Assembly (NCBI GenBank): GCA_965365345.1
Contig: CBDUBH010000005.1
Location: forward strand, 1-64,000
Source of the DNA: CBDUBH01 sp965365345
GTDB lineage: Bacteria > Bacteroidota > Ignavibacteria > Ignavibacteriales > SURF-24
DNA length: 64,000 nt
Direction of reading: 5' to 3'
Position numbers and translations under genes: made by a program
Shown: positions 9,215 through 18,939 of the stretch, in pieces
Layout of the letters: each line of letters starts with the position of its first letter
How positions within the stretch are numbered: the first letter of the stretch is position 1
The notes under the pieces: generated by a model
The model's database searches: none
What the model saw: the letters and a program-made list of their open reading frames with translations, nothing else
Told to the model about the DNA's origin: nothing

Positions 9215-11257
9215 ATGAAAAATATTTTAGTAACCTTTCTTATCTCTGCTTTTGTTTTTACCGCACTTTTAAATAATTCGTTTGCCGGAGACAAAAAGAA
9301 AAAAGTTAAAGGATTTGATACTGATCAATTAGATAGATCAGTTAATCCCGCACATGATTTTTATCAATTTGCTGTAGGAAACTGGTTGAAAAGCAACCCG
9401 GTTCCACAAGAATACAGCCGCTGGGGTTCATTTGAAGTTTTGGCTGAACAAAATTTTGCATCATTAAAAAACATTCTTGAAAATGCTGCAAAAGAAAATG
9501 CTAAAAAAGGAACCATTACGCAAAAAGTCGGTGATTTTTACAAAAGCGGAATGGATACTGTAACAATTGAAGAACAAAGTTATCAACCTATCAAACCTTT
9601 TATTGAAAAAATTAATTCGATTAAAAATAAAAGTGAAGTAATTGATCAGGTTGCATATTTTCATTCAACAATTGCAAATCCATTTTTCTTTTTCTTTGCC
9701 GATGCTGATGCTAAGAACAGCGAAATGGTTGTAGCTCAATTATATCAAGCCGGATTGGGTCTTCCTGAAAGAGAATACTATTTTGCAGCTGATGACCGTT
9801 CTCAAAATTTGAGATCAAAATATTCAGAACATGTTTCTAAAATGTTTATGCTTGCGGGTTATTCTGAAAGTGAAGCAAAAAATAATGCTCAAACTATTTT
9901 GGATTTGGAAACTAAATTAGCAAAAGTTTCTATGACCAAACTTGATCTTCGCGATCCAAATAAAACTTATAATAAAATGACTTTGGATGAACTTCAGAAA
10001 CTTTCTCCAAATTTTGATTGGAAAAATTTCTTTACCGGAATCGGTTTGGAAAATCCGGGTGATATAATTGTCGGACAGCCTGAATTTTTCAAAGGTATAA
10101 GTAATTTTATAAATGAAGAAAAATTAGAAGATCTTAAAACCTATCTTACTTGGAATTTGATCAGATCATCTGCAAAATATTTAAGTTCTGATTTTGTAAA
10201 TGAAAATTTTGATTTTTACGGAAAAACTTTAACCGGATCACAAACAATTCAACCAAGATGGAAAAGAATTTTACAATCAACAAACGGTGTTCTTGGTGAA
10301 GCATTGGGCGAACTTTACGTAAAAGAAAACTTTCCTCCTGCTGCAAAAGAAAAAGCTAATGAATTAGTAAAAAATCTTATTAAAGCAATGGAAGTTAGAA
10401 TTAAAGATCTTGAATGGATGACCGATGAAACAAAGAAACAAGCATTGGAAAAACTTTCAGCTTTTACAGTTAAAATAGGTTACCCTGATAAATGGAAAGA
10501 TTATTCTACACTTGAAATTACACCGGATTCCTATTTTACGAATATGGTTAATTACGGTAAGTTTGAAATGAAAAAAACGATTGCTAAAGTTGGTAAACCA
10601 GTTGATAAAACTGAATGGTATATGCCTCCGCAAACAGTAAACGCATACTATAATCCAACCAGCAATGAAATAGTTTTTCCTGCTGGAATTTTACAGCCCC
10701 CATTTTTTAATGCTAATGCAGATGATGCAGTAAATTACGGCGGAATTGGTGCAGTTATTGGTCATGAAATTACTCATGGATTTGATGATATGGGCAGACA
10801 ATTTGATGCAAAAGGAAATATCAGAGATTGGTGGACAGCAGAAGATAATGAAAAATTTAACGCAAGAGCCAAAGCAATTATTGATCAGTATGAAGAATTT
10901 AAACCTATTGATACATTGAGCATTAACGGTTCACTCACTCAAGGTGAAAATATTGCTGATCTTGGCGGATTAAGCGTTGCGCTTACTGCTTATAAAATGA
11001 CTGATGAATACAAAAAAGGAAAAGAAATTGACGGATTTACTTCTGTGCAAAGATTCTTTTTAGGCTGGGCACAAGTCTGGAAAAATAATATCCGCGATGA
11101 AAATCTTGTTTTAAGAATTAATACAGATCCCCACTCACCCGGGAAATACAGAGTTCTAGGACCGCTTGTAAACATGCCTGAATTTTATGAAGCATTTGGC
11201 GTGAAAGATGGCGATCCGATGAAACGTCCTGAAAATAAAAGAGTAAAAATCTGGTAA
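9215..11257 (+). CDS. M13 family zinc metallopeptidase (PepO/neprilysin-like), exported
   Basis: 680-residue endopeptidase of the neprilysin family that cleaves short peptides outside the cytoplasm. A signal peptide covers about the first 24 residues (ends NNSFAG). The peptidase_M13_N region follows from about residue 38, and the catalytic domain holds HEITH (zinc ligands His517 and His521) with the third ligand Glu578 in ENIADLGG. The substrate-orienting NAYYNP segment is also present. Length is normal. It stands alone, with an upstream CCGGAG ribosome site and a strong terminator downstream. The assignment is secure; the natural substrate is not known. Confidence 0.95.
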   Translation: MKNILVTFLISAFVFTALLNNSFAGDKKKKVKGFDTDQLDRSVNPAHDFYQFAVGNWLKSNPVPQEYSRWGSFEVLAEQNFASLKNILENAAKENAKKGTITQKVGDFYKSGMDTVTIEEQSYQPIKPFIEKINSIKNKSEVIDQVAYFHSTIANPFFFFFADADAKNSEMVVAQLYQAGLGLPEREYYFAADDRSQNLRSKYSEHVSKMFMLAGYSESEAKNNAQTILDLETKLAKVSMTKLDLRDPNKTYNKMTLDELQKLSPNFDWKNFFTGIGLENPGDIIVGQPEFFKGISNFINEEKLEDLKTYLTWNLIRSSAKYLSSDFVNENFDFYGKTLTGSQTIQPRWKRILQSTNGVLGEALGELYVKENFPPAAKEKANELVKNLIKAMEVRIKDLEWMTDETKKQALEKLSAFTVKIGYPDKWKDYSTLEITPDSYFTNMVNYGKFEMKKTIAKVGKPVDKTEWYMPPQTVNAYYNPTSNEIVFPAGILQPPFFNANADDAVNYGGIGAVIGHEITHGFDDMGRQFDAKGNIRDWWTAEDNEKFNARAKAIIDQYEEFKPIDTLSINGSLTQGENIADLGGLSVALTAYKMTDEYKKGKEIDGFTSVQRFFLGWAQVWKNNIRDENLVLRINTDPHSPGKYRVLGPLVNMPEFYEAFGVKDGDPMKRPENKRVKIW

Positions 11258-11300
11258 TCACATTTTCATAATTTTGAATCAAATATTTTTAGAATAATTT

Positions 11301-11328
11301 AAGCGGCTTTATTTAAAGCCGCTTTTTT
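11301..11328 (+). terminator. Intrinsic terminator after the M13 peptidase
   Basis: AAGCGGCTTT-ATTT-AAAGCCGCTT stem-loop followed by T-residues, 43 nt beyond the stop codon. Confidence 0.9.
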
Positions 11329-11451
11329 AATTTAAAGAAATTCAAAATATTGATTTACTATTTTATGAAATTTTTCGTTAAGTTTTTGTTTCTTTGGACT
11401 AATAAGATCTATTTTGGTATTTTTGATTTTCATATAAAAACGGTTCCATAA

Positions 11452-14127
11452 ATGAAAAATCTAATTTTAACTTTTATGTTTGTTGCTTCAACAATTCTTG
11501 CGCAGAATGAAATTTATAAATCAAATGACTATTCAATTTACGGCGATAAAGTTATTCAGGGAAAATTTTTTGCCGAAGCAATTTCACGAAATGAAATAAG
11601 ATCAAATTACAAAAGTGATTTCAAAGTCCGTACAAAAAGTTTAATCACTTTTAAATTTTCGTTAAACGGTTTGGATAACGAACGAAAACCGGGACAAGAT
11701 CATACAATAAATATTTATTCGGAAAACGGAAAAATTGTTTCGCCTGTTTACAAATTCGGCTATGATGATCCTTTAACTTATGAAAAAGATCTTATTCCCG
11801 AATTTATAGAAAAAGAAACTGAAACAATTTTCAGAGTTGATCTGAATCATGTTTTGAAAAGTTTTAATGAAAAAGGATTTTATGAAACTTTCGATGGAAA
11901 CAAAATTTCAAAAGATGAATTTGAAGGCGTTTATATTGCAGGCGCAATGGAACCACTTAATTGGGATTTTCCGAATTTAAATAAAAGCGATAATTTTAAA
12001 TTAAATGATAATGACGGGGATGGAATTTACGAGATCAAAATTAAGTTTTCTCCCGAAAAATATCCCGGAAATTTTGAAGGTGAATTCCGTATTTGGAAAT
12101 TGCAAAAAGATATTTCAAATTTTCCATCTTTAAAAACTGATAATATACTTATAGATGCGTTATATAATCTTTCTTTGGAAGAAATGCTTTTAGACATTCG
12201 TGATGACGGCGCATTTATGGCTGGCGCAATGTGGTTCGGAGTTTGGACGCGTGACATCAGTTATTCAATTTTACTTTCACTTGCAATTGTAAATCCCGAT
12301 GCATCAAAAGTCAGTTTGATGGCAAAAGTTAAAAATGGAAAAATAATTCAGGATACAGGAACAGGAGGCGCTTGGCCGGTTTCCTCAGATAGAATGACGT
12401 GGGCTTTGGCGGCATATGAAATTTATCTTGTTACAGGTGATAAAGACTGGCTGAAACAATCATTTCATATTATAAAAAATTCAATTGAAGCAGATCTGTT
12501 CACAGTTAGAGATTTGCAAACCAAATTGTTTAAAGGCGAATCATCATTTTTGGATTGGCGCGAACAAACTTATCCGCGCTGGATGGACCCGAAAGATATT
12601 TATCAATCACTTAATTTAGGAACTAATGCCGTTCATTTCAGGACTTATCAAATTCTTTCAGAAATGGCTGAGCTTTTAGGTGAAGATAATTCCGGCTATT
12701 TACAAATAGCTTCACAAATTAAAGATGCGATGAATAAATATTTTTGGATGAACGATAAAAATTATTACGGACAATTTTTATATGGTAGAAATTTATTTTC
12801 ACTTTCTCCGCGATTTGAAGCGCTCGGAGAAGCATTAAGTATCTTATTTGAAATTTCGAATGAAGAAAACTCTAAAAAAATAATTGAAAATTCACCTGTT
12901 GGAAAATTCGGCACGCCTTCAATTTATCCGCAAATCCCAAATATTCCTCCGTATCATAATAATTCAATGTGGCCTTTTGTTCAGGCATTTTGGAATTTAG
13001 CAGCTGTCAAATCTGAAAATCCTGAAGCGGTAAATTTCGGGATATCCTCTATTATCAGACCTGCCGCGCTATTTTTATCAAACAAGGAAAATCTTGTTGC
13101 TTCAACCGGTGATTATTTGGGAACTGAAATAAATTCGGATAGACAACTTTGGAGCGTTGCGGGAAATCTTGCAACAACATACAGAATTTTGTTCGGAATG
13201 AAATTTGAAAATTCTTTTATCAGATTTTCTCCATTTATTCCGGAAGGTTACAAAGGAGTAAAAGAATTAAATAATTTTAAATACAGAAATTCCGTATTGA
13301 ATATTAAGATCAATGGTTACGGTGATAAAATAGTTTCATTTAAAATTGATGGAGTTGAAAATGAAGATCATAAATTCCCTGCTGATTTTACGGACGAACA
13401 CTTGATTGAAATTACAATGAATAATTCTTTTAAATATAAAAAAGAATTTAAAATTGTTAAAAATTATTTTTCTCCGGAAACTCCTGAACTAAAATTAGAA
13501 GATTCAAAATTATTTTGGAATTCCGTTCCAGGTGCTGTTAAATATGACCTTTATGCGAACGGAAAAAAATTTGAAAGTATTTCTGACACTTTCAAAATAA
13601 TTAACGCGCAAAATGAATTTATTGAGTATCAAGTTTTAAGCATTGATAATAAAGGTGTTGAATCATTTTTAAGCGAGCCGGTAATTTCTGTAAATAAAGA
13701 TTTCGTAAGAATTATCGAGGCAGAAATAAGTGAAAAATCGGAAAATGAAATTTCAGGTTTCAGCGGAAACGGCTATATCTCGCTTATTGAAGATAAAAAT
13801 CAAATTTTGAATTATGAAATTGATATTGATAAAAGCGGCGATTATATAATTGATTTCAAATATTCAAACGGAAATGGGCCAATAAATACAGATAATAAAT
13901 GTGCGATCAGAACTTTAATTATAAACAGTGAAATTGAAGCACCTTTAATTATGCCTCAACGCGGAGATGGAAATTGGAATGATTGGGGATTTTCAAATTC
14001 AATTGCAGCTGAATTGAAAAAAGGGAAAAATATATTTCAGATAATTTTTACAGATAAAAATCATAACATGAATTTTGATGAGAACAATGCTAAACTTGAT
14101 TTTATAAGATTAATATTTGCAGATTAA
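11452..14127 (+). CDS. Secreted six-hairpin ((alpha/alpha)6) glycosidase with C-terminal carbohydrate-binding-like domain
   Basis: 891-residue exported protein with a signal peptide MKNLILTFMFVASTILAQ. The first ~230 residues look like beta-sandwich domains. A catalytic-type (alpha/alpha)6 barrel runs from about 240 to 620, with FGVWTRDISYS near residue 264 and LDWREQTYPRWMD near 368, resembling glycogen-debranching, GH63 or GH78 six-hairpin enzymes. A fibronectin-like stretch follows, then a CBM35/CBM6-like tail from about 750 (IEAEISE...GNGYISL...LDFIRLIF). There is no T9SS sorting domain, so it is probably periplasmic or released differently. The hydrolysed glycan is unknown; the exact GH family needs a profile search. 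Confidence 0.72.
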   Translation: MKNLILTFMFVASTILAQNEIYKSNDYSIYGDKVIQGKFFAEAISRNEIRSNYKSDFKVRTKSLITFKFSLNGLDNERKPGQDHTINIYSENGKIVSPVYKFGYDDPLTYEKDLIPEFIEKETETIFRVDLNHVLKSFNEKGFYETFDGNKISKDEFEGVYIAGAMEPLNWDFPNLNKSDNFKLNDNDGDGIYEIKIKFSPEKYPGNFEGEFRIWKLQKDISNFPSLKTDNILIDALYNLSLEEMLLDIRDDGAFMAGAMWFGVWTRDISYSILLSLAIVNPDASKVSLMAKVKNGKIIQDTGTGGAWPVSSDRMTWALAAYEIYLVTGDKDWLKQSFHIIKNSIEADLFTVRDLQTKLFKGESSFLDWREQTYPRWMDPKDIYQSLNLGTNAVHFRTYQILSEMAELLGEDNSGYLQIASQIKDAMNKYFWMNDKNYYGQFLYGRNLFSLSPRFEALGEALSILFEISNEENSKKIIENSPVGKFGTPSIYPQIPNIPPYHNNSMWPFVQAFWNLAAVKSENPEAVNFGISSIIRPAALFLSNKENLVASTGDYLGTEINSDRQLWSVAGNLATTYRILFGMKFENSFIRFSPFIPEGYKGVKELNNFKYRNSVLNIKINGYGDKIVSFKIDGVENEDHKFPADFTDEHLIEITMNNSFKYKKEFKIVKNYFSPETPELKLEDSKLFWNSVPGAVKYDLYANGKKFESISDTFKIINAQNEFIEYQVLSIDNKGVESFLSEPVISVNKDFVRIIEAEISEKSENEISGFSGNGYISLIEDKNQILNYEIDIDKSGDYIIDFKYSNGNGPINTDNKCAIRTLIINSEIEAPLIMPQRGDGNWNDWGFSNSIAAELKKGKNIFQIIFTDKNHNMNFDENNAKLDFIRLIFAD

Positions 14128-14133
14128 AATTTT

Positions 14134-14159
14134 AGGGATGCAAAGCGCTTCCCTTTTTT
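14134..14159 (+). terminator. Intrinsic terminator between convergent genes
   Basis: AGGGA...TCCCT stem-loop (with inner GC-AAA-GC pairing) followed by six T residues, directly after the glycosidase stop codon. It overlaps the last bases of the convergent T9SS gene. Confidence 0.7.
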
Positions 14160-16842
14160 ATTTGAGCAAAAGCATTTTTTTTGATTTTACGAATTCATTA
14201 ATTTGAAGTCTGTATATATAAACTCCGCTTGCGAAATGTTTTCCGTTAAATTCAACTTCATAATTTCCCTGAGAATAATTTCCGTTAATAAGATCTGAAA
14301 CTTTTTCGCCCAAAATATTGAATATTTCCAAAGTTACTTTACCGCTTTCCTTTAGTTGAAATTTGATCTTTGTAACAGGATTAAAAGGATTTGGATAATT
14401 TTGATATAATTCATAATTCATATTACTGAATTCTGATTCATTATTCAAAATATTTACCGGAACATCTCTTTCATAAATTATTTTAACTGTATCAAAATTG
14501 TTTTCGTATAAAATTACCTGATACTCTTCCTTCATATTTGCGTTAAAATTTTTTCCATCTGTAATGAAAAATTTTCCTTCAGGGAGTTCGAACGGAGACC
14601 AATTTAAAGTTATAGGAAAACTTTCGTCAAATTTTTTCATTGAAAGTTTCCACTCGATCTTTGCATCAAAACTGTTACGCATATCTGTCAAAGTCTGCGC
14701 TCCGTTTTCCGGTAAAATGTATCTTGCATCAAAAATACTGTCTGAATTCATCGGAAAATCAAATTCATTTAAAAACGGATCAATCCCGTTTCCGGCAGTT
14801 AAATCTTGTCCGAAAAATAAAATTATGAATCTTCCTAAATTATCTTTTTCACCAATTGAAAAATTTGTTTTCCAGACAAAAGGAGTTGGTGAATTTATTT
14901 CATGTTTCAAAATAATTCCGTCATCGGCAACAGCCCAGCCGGTTTCTTCACTTACAAATTCAATATCATTGATGAACGCAGTAATTCCGGTATTTTCATT
15001 TTGCCAAAGCGAATCATTTCCTGTTTGAGTTTTTATAATTCCCGAGCCGCCTGCATACCAGTTTTTTTTAGGTGAAAATTCTATTGTTTCAAGATGTTCT
15101 CCGTAACTTTCATCATCAAGATTAAAACCTGAATAAGGCATTTCATGATCTTTGCGCTGCCATGTTATTCCGCCGTTTGTTGTATACAAAGTTATTGCAC
15201 CTTCGTCCGGCGCTTCTCCGAAAATATTTACGGTTGATCCTGTAACATAACCCGTATCTTTATTTATAAATTTTACATCACTTAAATAATGCGATTCATA
15301 ATACGAAGGAAAACTTTGCTTGATCCAATCTACACCGCCGTTTTCTGTCTTGTAAATAAATCCGTTAATTGGAACAGCATCACCGTAACCAATGCTGCCA
15401 ACGAACCAGCCGGTCATTTTATCAACAAAAATGATTGAATTTATTTTTGTGAAAGGAAAGGTTTGGATCTGCCAATTATTTCCGCCGTTTTCCGTTTTTA
15501 GAACAATTCCGCTATCGGCATTTCCTGTGATCCAACCGTTTTGTGAATCAAGAAAATGCATCTTTTCAAATTCAGGAAGTGAAAAAAAATTAGAAGACGC
15601 CCAATCAAATTTATATTTCTCCCAATTATTTCCGCCATCTTTTGTTTTCAAAATTGCGGAACTATCCCCTGCTGCCCAACCGAGATTTTCATCATAAAAA
15701 TAAATTGATTTAATTTCACTTTTGATTTTTGAATTTTGAAATTCCCAATTATCTCCGCTGTCAGTTGTTTTATAAATTGTACCGTTTTTTCCGCCAATCC
15801 AACCGGATTTTTCATTGATAAATGAAAGTGAATTCATTTTTTTTCTTGCAAGAATTTTTTCACCCTTAACCGAAAAATTATTTCCGAAATCATTTGAATG
15901 AAGAATTACACCATCATCACCAAAAATCCAAATCTGATTTTCTATTGCCTGAACCGAATTAAAATTAACGGAAAATTCAATTTGAATTTTTTGCCAGCTA
16001 TCACCGGCATTTTCTGATTTTAAAATTGTTCCGTTTTTACCTGCAGCAAAAATCAGATTTTCATTTGCAAAATCAATTGAATGAATATCATCTGTACTTT
16101 CTGAAATTGCTTCATTCCAGATTTCGCCGGAATTATTTGAATATAATATTTTCCCGTTTTCTCCGGCGGCAATTCCTTTTTGCTCATCGGAGAATATTAT
16201 GGAATTTACAAAAAATCCGGTTTCAATTTTTTGCCAATCATTGCCGCCGTTTTGTGTTTTAAAAATTACTCCACCGGTATTATTATTTTTTCCGCCGGCT
16301 ATAAATCCCACATTTTCATTTAAAAAATAAACCGAATTAAAATTATAATCCTGATCCAGATCAATAAAAATATCTTCGTCGGGAGTTCTTTTAATAACCG
16401 TTCCTTTATTACCGACTATCCAGCCGTAATTCGGATCAAATAAAAAGATTGAATTCAGATCTTCATTTGTGGGAAGATTATAAATATAAAATTCATCAAA
16501 CTTAAATCCGCCGCTTCCTATTGTTCCTTTTTCACCGATTGCAATTCCGTAGCCATCATAAAAAAATCTGACCGAATTTAGTTTTCTGTTTGATCTTGTT
16601 TCAAACTTTTCCCAACTGTTTCCGCCGTCAGTTGTTTTAATTAAAAGTCCGTTTTCACCAGAAGCATAGCCGATAAATTCATTCAGAAAAAAACTTCCGT
16701 AAAAAGATTCTTTATTTTCAAAATAATTAATTGGCGGTTGAACTGCCCATTGCGCCAGTGCAATTTCGGAAATAAATAAAATCAAAATGTATATATAAAT
16801 TTCATTTATGTTTCTTAATTTATTAAAGACCGGAAACTTCAA
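14158..16842 (-). CDS. Secreted YCF48/BNR-like repeat protein with T9SS type A sorting domain
   Basis: 894-residue exported protein. After an N-terminal signal peptide (ISEIALAQ) it holds about ten or more ~45-residue beta-propeller-type repeats of the pattern G-W-x-x-G-x-x-G-x-I-x-K-T-x-x-x-G-x-x-W, as in YCF48/photosystem II assembly-like and sialidase BNR repeats. The last ~85 residues form a T9SS C-terminal domain starting NYPNPFNPVTKIKF and ending in GVYIYRLQINEFVKSKKMLL. It is therefore predicted to cross the outer membrane through the type IX system and be anchored or released at the surface. No catalytic motif is visible; an adhesive or scaffold role is a guess. Confidence 0.88.
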   Translation of the reverse strand: MKFPVFNKLRNINEIYIYILILFISEIALAQWAVQPPINYFENKESFYGSFFLNEFIGYASGENGLLIKTTDGGNSWEKFETRSNRKLNSVRFFYDGYGIAIGEKGTIGSGGFKFDEFYIYNLPTNEDLNSIFLFDPNYGWIVGNKGTVIKRTPDEDIFIDLDQDYNFNSVYFLNENVGFIAGGKNNNTGGVIFKTQNGGNDWQKIETGFFVNSIIFSDEQKGIAAGENGKILYSNNSGEIWNEAISESTDDIHSIDFANENLIFAAGKNGTILKSENAGDSWQKIQIEFSVNFNSVQAIENQIWIFGDDGVILHSNDFGNNFSVKGEKILARKKMNSLSFINEKSGWIGGKNGTIYKTTDSGDNWEFQNSKIKSEIKSIYFYDENLGWAAGDSSAILKTKDGGNNWEKYKFDWASSNFFSLPEFEKMHFLDSQNGWITGNADSGIVLKTENGGNNWQIQTFPFTKINSIIFVDKMTGWFVGSIGYGDAVPINGFIYKTENGGVDWIKQSFPSYYESHYLSDVKFINKDTGYVTGSTVNIFGEAPDEGAITLYTTNGGITWQRKDHEMPYSGFNLDDESYGEHLETIEFSPKKNWYAGGSGIIKTQTGNDSLWQNENTGITAFINDIEFVSEETGWAVADDGIILKHEINSPTPFVWKTNFSIGEKDNLGRFIILFFGQDLTAGNGIDPFLNEFDFPMNSDSIFDARYILPENGAQTLTDMRNSFDAKIEWKLSMKKFDESFPITLNWSPFELPEGKFFITDGKNFNANMKEEYQVILYENNFDTVKIIYERDVPVNILNNESEFSNMNYELYQNYPNPFNPVTKIKFQLKESGKVTLEIFNILGEKVSDLINGNYSQGNYEVEFNGKHFASGVYIYRLQINEFVKSKKMLLLK

Positions 16843-16981
16843 AAAGACTTTGTATTATTTTAATGATGTTCCCTATAAATAATCTTCATATAATTTTTGT
16901 CTTTTCAAAATTAAGTTTTCAGGATGAATTAATTTCGTTATTTTAATCCGTTAAATTTATTTTAAATAAGATTTGTATCAG

Positions 16982-17869
16982 ATGAAAAATATTTTGTTAT
17001 ACTGGAAACCTTTGCTAACGGTTTCTTTATGGGGCGCTTCATTTATCGCAACTAAAATAGTGCTTGATGAATTAAATCCGGTTGATCTAATTTTTATGAG
17101 GCTGTTCTTCGGAGTTTTATTTTTATTGGCGCTCGCAATATTTTACAAACTCGATCTTTCATTAAATAAAAAACATCACGGTAAAATTTTTATTCTGGCG
17201 CTTGTTGCAGTGTTTCATTTGTGGATTCAAGTAACGGGAATGCAATATACATCGGCTTCAAATACCGGCTGGATAATAGGCGTTTCACCGGTTTTTATGG
17301 CTCTGCTGGGATTTATTTTCTTTAAAGAAAAAATAAGTTTGATAAATGTTTCCGGAATTTTCATTGCATTTACAGGACTTCTTCTTTTGATCAGCAAAGG
17401 AGATTTTAGTAACGTTGATCTGCTTTCAAATAAAGGCGATTTTATGATCTTGGCAAGTGCATTTACATGGAGTATTTATTCTGCGGTAAATAAAAAAATT
17501 ACGCTTAAATATTCACCTTTGCTCACAACTTTATTTTTATTTCTGATGATGATGATCTTACTTGCGCCTTTCACATTAAGCGCCGGATTTTTCAAATCGG
17601 TTTTTCAATTATCTTTGACCGGATGGATCTCGATTTTATTTTTGGGAATTTTTACTTCGGGAATTGCTTACGTTTTGTGGGCGCAATCACTAAAGGAAAT
17701 GGATTCATCGAAAGTCGGTGCGTTCTTATATTTTGAACCTTTTGTTACTGTGTTTATTGCGTGGCTGATTCTTAATGAAGAAGTTTCATTTTTGATTTTG
17801 ATCAGCGGAATAATAATTACAATCGGAGTGATACTCGTAAATTTGAAATCTAAACTCAAAAAGTCATAA
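16982..17869 (+). CDS. EamA (DMT superfamily) transporter
   Basis: 295-residue inner-membrane protein with ten predicted hydrophobic helices in two repeated EamA halves (the first begins LWGASFIATKIVLDELNP, the second near TWSIYSAVNKKI). Members export metabolites such as amino acids or their derivatives; substrate cannot be inferred. I start at the ATG at 16982 rather than an in-frame TTG 9 nt upstream, because the TTG has no ribosome site. No linked enzyme gene suggests a substrate. Confidence 0.88.
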   Translation: MKNILLYWKPLLTVSLWGASFIATKIVLDELNPVDLIFMRLFFGVLFLLALAIFYKLDLSLNKKHHGKIFILALVAVFHLWIQVTGMQYTSASNTGWIIGVSPVFMALLGFIFFKEKISLINVSGIFIAFTGLLLLISKGDFSNVDLLSNKGDFMILASAFTWSIYSAVNKKITLKYSPLLTTLFLFLMMMILLAPFTLSAGFFKSVFQLSLTGWISILFLGIFTSGIAYVLWAQSLKEMDSSKVGAFLYFEPFVTVFIAWLILNEEVSFLILISGIIITIGVILVNLKSKLKKS

Positions 17870-18014
17870 ATAATTTTTTAAATGAAGTTTTATTCTTTCC
17901 ATCATGGAATTTTAATTAAAATTTAGAATTGATTTTTAACCGTTAATTTGCAATATATTATTAAGATCGAAAATATTCGAAATATCTTTTATAACGAAAA
18001 GATCGGAATTTTAT

Positions 18015-18881
18015 ATGAGCAGTAATATTTTGATAACGGGAGCAACGGGAACTACCGGATTTGAATTGGTTGAACTTTTTGCAAATCATGATTTGAGTTT
18101 CAAAGCGCTTATCCATGATGCCGGAAAAAAGACTAAAATTAAAAGTGAAAAAGCCGAAATTTTTATTGGTGATTTTGATAATATTGAATCCCTTGAAAAA
18201 GCATGCGAAGGAGTTGATAAAGTTTTTTTGGTTTCCCCTGTTTCAAATGAACTCGTTAAAAACGAAACAAATTTTCTAAAAGCCGCATTAAATAAGGGTG
18301 TAAAACATATTGTAAAACTTTCGGCATTCGGCGCTTCAGAAAATTCCGAAGTTTCATTCTTAAAAAGTCATGCCGAAATTGAAAATAAAATTAAAGATTC
18401 CGGAATTGCTTATACTTTTTTAAGACCGGATTCATTTATGGAAAACTTTTTATATCACATTCAAGCAATAAGAACGTACTACACATTTAACTCATCTTTG
18501 GGAAAAGCAAAAGCAGGTTACGTTGCCGCTAAAGATATTGCCGCAGTTGCTTTTACTGTGCTTACCGAAGCCGGACACGAAAATAAAATTTACGAAATTA
18601 CCGGTCCCGAACTAGTTAATTTTCATGATGCAGCGCATATTTTATCGGATCTGCTTCAAACAAAAGTTCATTATGTTGAAGTGCCTTATGAATTTGAAAA
18701 ACAAAAGATGCGTGAAAATGGATTGCCGGAATGGCTTGCAGAAGATCTGATCAGACTTAATATCAGCAAATACGAAAATGAAAATAATTATTTGACGAAT
18801 ACTGTTAAAGATATCGGCAAAAAAGATCCAGTAACTTTAAGGGAGTTTTTTATAGAACATCAGAATTCATTTAGTAATTGA
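18015..18881 (+). CDS. NmrA/YtfG-like NAD(P)-binding protein (atypical SDR)
   Basis: 288-residue cytoplasmic protein with an N-terminal dinucleotide-binding TGATGTTGFELVELF motif and a Rossmann fold. It has the atypical SDR pattern without a clear YxxxK catalytic pair, as in NmrA regulators and YtfG-type quinone reductases. The KHIVKLSAFGAS segment and a FLRPDSFMENF stretch fit the QOR2/YtfG subfamily. It may reduce quinones or act as a redox sensor; the sequence does not decide. It follows the EamA gene by 145 nt on the same strand. Confidence 0.78.
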   Translation: MSSNILITGATGTTGFELVELFANHDLSFKALIHDAGKKTKIKSEKAEIFIGDFDNIESLEKACEGVDKVFLVSPVSNELVKNETNFLKAALNKGVKHIVKLSAFGASENSEVSFLKSHAEIENKIKDSGIAYTFLRPDSFMENFLYHIQAIRTYYTFNSSLGKAKAGYVAAKDIAAVAFTVLTEAGHENKIYEITGPELVNFHDAAHILSDLLQTKVHYVEVPYEFEKQKMRENGLPEWLAEDLIRLNISKYENENNYLTNTVKDIGKKDPVTLREFFIEHQNSFSN

Positions 18882-18939
18882 TTTATTAAAAAAGGTTTTG
18901 AATTACGAAATCCGTGAAGCATTGAAAATCATTTTTTTA

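Noticed and set aside
14564..15028. 154-codon plus-strand frame
   Set aside because: Lies antisense to the YCF48-repeat gene; its length comes from the repeat sequence, and it has no start context.
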